DNA from: Giesbergeria sp.
Lineage (GTDB): Bacteria; Pseudomonadota; Gammaproteobacteria; Burkholderiales; Burkholderiaceae_C
Assembly (NCBI GenBank): GCA_030690515.1
Contig: JAUYGP010000177.1
Coordinates: forward strand, 1 to 8,501
Reading direction: 5' to 3'
Length of the DNA stretch: 8,501 bases
Position 1 is the first letter of the stretch, and each line of letters opens with the position of its first letter. The translations under genes and the position numbers were made by a program. The notes under the pieces are model-generated. The model searched no databases. It saw only the letters and a program-made list of their open reading frames with translations, and was not told where the DNA came from. Positions 5,650-8,501 of this stretch are shown piece after piece.

Positions 5650-6546
5650 ATGGAATCCCTTGCCGTGGCCTTCGATAGCAACGCTGATCTTTCGGGCGCC
5701 GTGGCGCGCCTTTTCATCTATCCCGTCAAGTCCTGTGCGGGCATCGAGGTGCAGGAGGCCCTGCTGACCGATGCCGGGCTGGAGTTCGACCGCGCCTGGA
5801 TGGTGGTGGATGAACAGGGCGCGTTTCTCACACAGCGCGCCGTGCCCCGCATGGCGTTGATCCGGCCCCGCATTGCGCGCGACCAAGGGGCGCTGCTACT
5901 GCAGGCCCCCGGTCTGGGTGAATTGCGCGTGCCTCTCGCAACTGATGCAACCCAGCCGCTCACACCGGTGGTGGTCTGGAAAGACACCGTACCGGCCTGG
6001 GACATGGGTGACGAGGCCGCCCACTGGTTGACCGCCTTTTTGGGCCAGCCCTGCCGCCTGGTGCGTTTCGACCCGGCGCAGCGGCGCCTGTCCAGCCCCG
6101 ACTGGACCGGTGGGCGCGTGGTGCCCAACCAGTTCAGCGACGGTTTCCCCCTTCTGCTGACCAGCACGGCCTCGCTGCAGGAGCTCAACACACGCCTGCA
6201 AGCCGCAGGCCAGCCCGTGGTGGGTATGGAGCGCTTTCGGCCCAACGTGGTGATCGACGGAGTGCAGGCGCACGACGAAGACCGTCTGGAGTTGCTGCGC
6301 ATTGACGCAGGCGCTGCCGAAGTGCAACTGCAGCCGGTCAAACCCTGTGCGCGCTGCCCCATTCCCAACATCGACCCGGCCACGGCTGAGAGCTGCCCCG
6401 CCGTGGGCGACATGCTGCGCAGCTACCGCCAGGACAAGCGGCTGGGTGGCGCTGTCACCTTTGGCATGAACGCCGTCGTATGCCAGGGCGGGGGACAGAT
6501 TCTGCGCGTGGGGCAGGCCGTGGCGGCCGACCTGTGTTTTGACTGA
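5650..6546 (+). CDS. MOSC-domain protein, YcbX-like without ferredoxin domain
   Basis: MOSC proteins bind the molybdenum cofactor through a conserved Cys; E. coli YcbX reduces N-hydroxylated bases such as 6-hydroxylaminopurine. From the ATG at 5650 the protein has 298 aa. The N-terminal MOSC beta-barrel domain shows LFIYPVKSCAGIEV (21-34) and FDRAWMVVDEQGAFLTQR (46-63). The MOSC domain covers about 140-292, with ERFRPNVVIDG (194-204) and LQPVKPCARCPIPNIDP (227-243), where C233 and C236 are the cofactor-binding candidates. It ends soon after the MOSC fold, so the C-terminal 2Fe-2S ferredoxin domain of E. coli YcbX is absent and electrons would need a separate donor. Start is uncertain: a TTG at 5626 has GAGGGG five bases upstream and would add eight residues, whereas the ATG at 5650 has no clear ribosome site. 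It is divergent from the UbiH-like gene. Confidence 0.88.
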   Translation: MESLAVAFDSNADLSGAVARLFIYPVKSCAGIEVQEALLTDAGLEFDRAWMVVDEQGAFLTQRAVPRMALIRPRIARDQGALLLQAPGLGELRVPLATDATQPLTPVVVWKDTVPAWDMGDEAAHWLTAFLGQPCRLVRFDPAQRRLSSPDWTGGRVVPNQFSDGFPLLLTSTASLQELNTRLQAAGQPVVGMERFRPNVVIDGVQAHDEDRLELLRIDAGAAEVQLQPVKPCARCPIPNIDPATAESCPAVGDMLRSYRQDKRLGGAVTFGMNAVVCQGGGQILRVGQAVAADLCFD

Positions 6547-6593
6547 AACAGCCCCTCCCTGGTGCCGATCCCGAGCGATCTATTTGTGCCGCT

Positions 6594-6599
6594 TAAAAT
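6594..6599 (+). promoter_or_regulatory. Candidate -10 box upstream of ychF
   Basis: TAAAAT lies 36 bases before the ychF ATG, in the loop of a small inverted repeat (CCGCT, loop, AGCGG at 6589-6605). No convincing -35 hexamer is seen at normal spacing. No terminator separates the MOSC gene from ychF in the 89-base gap, so both read-through and a private promoter are possible. Confidence 0.3.
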
Positions 6600-6635
6600 C
6601 AGCGGTTTGTCTCCAGAACACCTGAAAGCCCTGCC

Positions 6636-7727
6636 ATGAGCCTCCAATGCGGCATCGTGGGCCTGCCCAACGTCGGCAAGTCCACCCTCTTCAACGCGCT
6701 GACCAAGGCTGGCATCGCCGCCGAGAACTACCCCTTCTGCACCATCGAGCCCAACACGGGCGTGGTCGAGGTGCCTGATCCGCGCCTGCAGCAGCTGGCC
6801 GAAATCATCACGCCCGAGCGCATCGTTCCGGCCATCGTCGAGTTTGTGGACATTGCTGGCCTGGTCGCCGGTGCCAGCACGGGCGAAGGCCTGGGCAACA
6901 AGTTCCTGGCGCACATCCGCGAAACCGATGCCACGGTGAACGTGGTGCGCTGCTTTGAAGACGACAACGTCATCCACGTCGCCGGCAAGGTCGACCCGAT
7001 CTCCGACATCGAAGTCATCCAGACCGAACTGTGCCTGGCCGACCTGGGCACGGTCGAAAAAGCCCTGCACCGCCATACCAAAACCGCCCGCTCGGGTGAC
7101 AAGGATGCCATCAAGCTCGTCGCGCTGCTGGAGAAGTGCCAAGCCTCGCTGAATGAAAACATACCGGTGCGTGCGCTTGAATTCAGCAAGGAAGACCAGC
7201 CGCTGGTGAAACAGTTTTCTCTCATCACCGCCAAGCCCGCGATGTTTGTCGCCAACGTGGCCGAAGATGGTTTCGAGAACAACCCGTTTCTCGACCGCCT
7301 GCGTGAATACGCCGACAAGCAGGGCGCGCCTGTGGTGGCCATCTGCGCCAAGATCGAAGCCGAACTGAGCGAGATGGACGACGAGGACAAGAAGATGTTC
7401 CTCGCTGAAATCGGCCAGACGGAACCCGGCCTGGACCGCCTGATCCGCGCCGCTTACAAGCTGCTGGGTCTGCAGACCTACTTCACCGCCGGCGTGAAGG
7501 AAGTGCGTGCCTGGACCATCCACATCGGCGATACCGGCCCGCAGGCCGCTGGCGTGATCCACGGTGACTTTGAGCGCGGTTTTATTCGCGCGCAGACCAT
7601 TGCCTTTGACGATTTCATCCAATTCAAGGGCGAGCAGGGCGCCAAGGACGCGGGCAAGATGCGCGCCGAAGGCAAGGAATACGTCGTGCGCGATGGCGAC
7701 GTGCTGAATTTCCTGTTTAACGTCTGA
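6636..7727 (+). CDS. ychF: Redox-regulated ATPase YchF (Obg/Ola1 family)
   Basis: YchF is a universally conserved P-loop NTPase of the Obg group that binds ribosomes and prefers ATP over GTP; in E. coli its loss affects oxidative stress resistance. The protein is 363 aa, matching the E. coli length. G1 is GLPNVGKST (9-17). G3 is DIAGLVAGAS (72-81), with the Ala/Leu replacements that place it in the HAS group. The G4 position reads NVAE (207-210) instead of NKxD, the hallmark of ATP preference. The middle part (about 130-200) is the helical coiled-coil insert, and the C-terminal TGS domain covers about 278-361 (TYFTAGVKEVRAWTI, then KEYVVRDGDVLNFLF). C35 in NYPFCTIEPN matches the Cys reported as redox-sensitive in E. 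coli YchF. The ribosome site is weak. A strong terminator follows, so it ends its transcription unit. Confidence 0.97.
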   Translation: MSLQCGIVGLPNVGKSTLFNALTKAGIAAENYPFCTIEPNTGVVEVPDPRLQQLAEIITPERIVPAIVEFVDIAGLVAGASTGEGLGNKFLAHIRETDATVNVVRCFEDDNVIHVAGKVDPISDIEVIQTELCLADLGTVEKALHRHTKTARSGDKDAIKLVALLEKCQASLNENIPVRALEFSKEDQPLVKQFSLITAKPAMFVANVAEDGFENNPFLDRLREYADKQGAPVVAICAKIEAELSEMDDEDKKMFLAEIGQTEPGLDRLIRAAYKLLGLQTYFTAGVKEVRAWTIHIGDTGPQAAGVIHGDFERGFIRAQTIAFDDFIQFKGEQGAKDAGKMRAEGKEYVVRDGDVLNFLFNV

Positions 7728-7742
7728 TTTTTCAGGCCATGG

Positions 7743-7794
7743 CCGCCATGGCATGCCTGCTGCGCAGGCGTGCTGCGGCGGTCTTTTCTTTTTT
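7743..7794 (+). terminator. Rho-independent terminator after ychF
   Basis: A long hairpin, left arm 7743-7759 and right arm 7765-7781, pairs 16 of 17 positions (three of them G:U, one A/C mismatch) around a five-base loop. It is followed by TC and then TTTTCTTTTTT. It starts 16 bases after the ychF stop. It ends only 11 bases before the rarD ATG, so it also occupies the rarD leader. Confidence 0.88.
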
Positions 7795-7805
7795 GGGGGC
7801 AACCC

Positions 7806-8501
7806 ATGAATCCTGGCATCGCCTACGCCACGCTGGCTTACCTGTCCTGGGGGCTGTTCCCGCTGTATTTTCGGCAGGTGGCCGACGTACCGGCGCTGGA
7901 AGTGGTGCTGCACCGCACCTTGTGGTCGCTGGTTTTCGTGCTGGGCGTGCTGGCGGTGCGGCGGCAATGGGCCTGGGCGCGCGCGGTGTTGCGCCAGCCG
8001 CGGGTGCTGGGGGCTTTTGCTGTTTCGGCCCTGTTGTTGTCAGCCAACTGGCTGACCTATGTCTGGGCGGTGAACAACGGCCATGTGGTGGACGCCAGCC
8101 TGGGCTACTTCATCCTTCCGCTGGTCAGCGTGGCGCTGGGTTATTTCTTTTTGCACGAGCGCCCACGCCCAGGCCAATGGCTTGCAGTGGCCGTGGCGGC
8201 GGCCGGGGTGCTGTGGCTCACGGTGCAGTCGGGGCGGCTGCCCTGGATTGCGCTGGTGCTGGCCTCAAGTTTTGGTTTTTATGGGCTGCTGCGCAAGGTG
8301 GCTGTGCTGGGCGCGCTGGAAGGGCTGGCCCTGGAAACGGTGTTGCTGGCACCCGTGGCCACCATCGTCCTGGGCGTGTGGGCCTGGCAGGGCCAAGGGG
8401 CGCTGGTGCAGGGTCACTCTGCCACCCTGGGCTGGCTGGTGTTGGCCGGGCCGATCACCGCCATTCCGCTGCTGCTGTTTGCCGCAGGTGCGCGGCGGAT
8501 T
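7806..8501 (+). CDS. rarD: RarD-type EamA/DMT family permease (3' end outside window)
   Basis: This is an integral inner-membrane protein of the drug/metabolite transporter superfamily, RarD subgroup; the transported substrate is not established. The frame is open from the ATG at 7806 to the end of the window, giving 232 codons of an expected roughly 295-300. The RarD features are present: AYLSWGLFPLYF in the first helix, HRTLWS (36-41), and NWLTYVWAVNNGHVVDASLG (81-100) followed by YFILPLVSVALGYFFLHER. I can count about eight hydrophobic segments, of the usual ten. GGGGG at 7795-7799, six bases before the ATG, can serve as ribosome site and abuts the ychF terminator T-run. The last residues seen are LLLFAAGARRI, typical of the eighth-helix region of this family. 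No sign of disruption is visible. Confidence 0.92.
   Translation, partial: MNPGIAYATLAYLSWGLFPLYFRQVADVPALEVVLHRTLWSLVFVLGVLAVRRQWAWARAVLRQPRVLGAFAVSALLLSANWLTYVWAVNNGHVVDASLGYFILPLVSVALGYFFLHERPRPGQWLAVAVAAAGVLWLTVQSGRLPWIALVLASSFGFYGLLRKVAVLGALEGLALETVLLAPVATIVLGVWAWQGQGALVQGHSATLGWLVLAGPITAIPLLLFAAGARRI

Noticed and set aside
6423..7967. A 514-codon minus-strand open frame covering ychF
   Set aside because: It is the shadow of ychF and the ends of its neighbours; the translation is low-complexity His/Gly/Asp-rich and includes the antisense of the ychF terminator.
1..8501. CRISPR arrays, insertion sequences, toxin-antitoxin or phage genes
   Set aside because: I looked for spaced direct repeats, transposase motifs and terminal inverted repeats and found none; the only repeat-like items are the short palindromes reported.

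Overview
The window looks like chromosomal DNA from a high-GC betaproteobacterium, most likely of the Comamonadaceae (Acidovorax and relatives). The basis is GC-rich codon use, the protein flavours (DsbC, UbiH-like hydroxylase, M61 peptidase, YchF, RarD), TAAAAT-type -10 boxes, and a short palindromic repeat of a kind I associate with Comamonadaceae genomes. Genus-level placement is an inference.

Layout. Bases 1-313 hold the end of a broken histidine kinase reading frame: its ATP-binding N box is present, but similarity stops before the glycine-rich ATP-lid boxes. Bases 365-811 (minus) encode a small exported protein of unknown function. An elongator-type tRNA with anticodon CAT follows (909-985, minus), with a consensus -10 box just upstream and a perfect rho-independent terminator just downstream. 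From 1011 to 5588 four minus-strand genes run head to tail, in transcription order: UbiH-like FAD hydroxylase, DsbC, M61-family peptidase with PDZ domain, and enoyl-CoA hydratase. The gaps are 61, 21 and 56 bases, and there are 25 more to the tRNA, so the first three or four may be cotranscribed. A divergent plus-strand set follows: a MOSC-domain (YcbX-like) protein, the universally conserved ATPase YchF with a strong terminator, and the first 232 codons of a RarD-type EamA transporter that runs off the end of the window.

How they fit together. Most are housekeeping genes: beta-oxidation, disulfide isomerisation in the periplasm, probable ubiquinone-type hydroxylation, translation-associated ATPase and metabolite export. 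No defence, secretion or biosynthetic system is visible. The observations most worth a second look are the palindromic repeat carried in frame inside the M61 peptidase gene, the truncated kinase on the 3' side of the tRNA, and the very tight packing of signals around the tRNA and between ychF and rarD.
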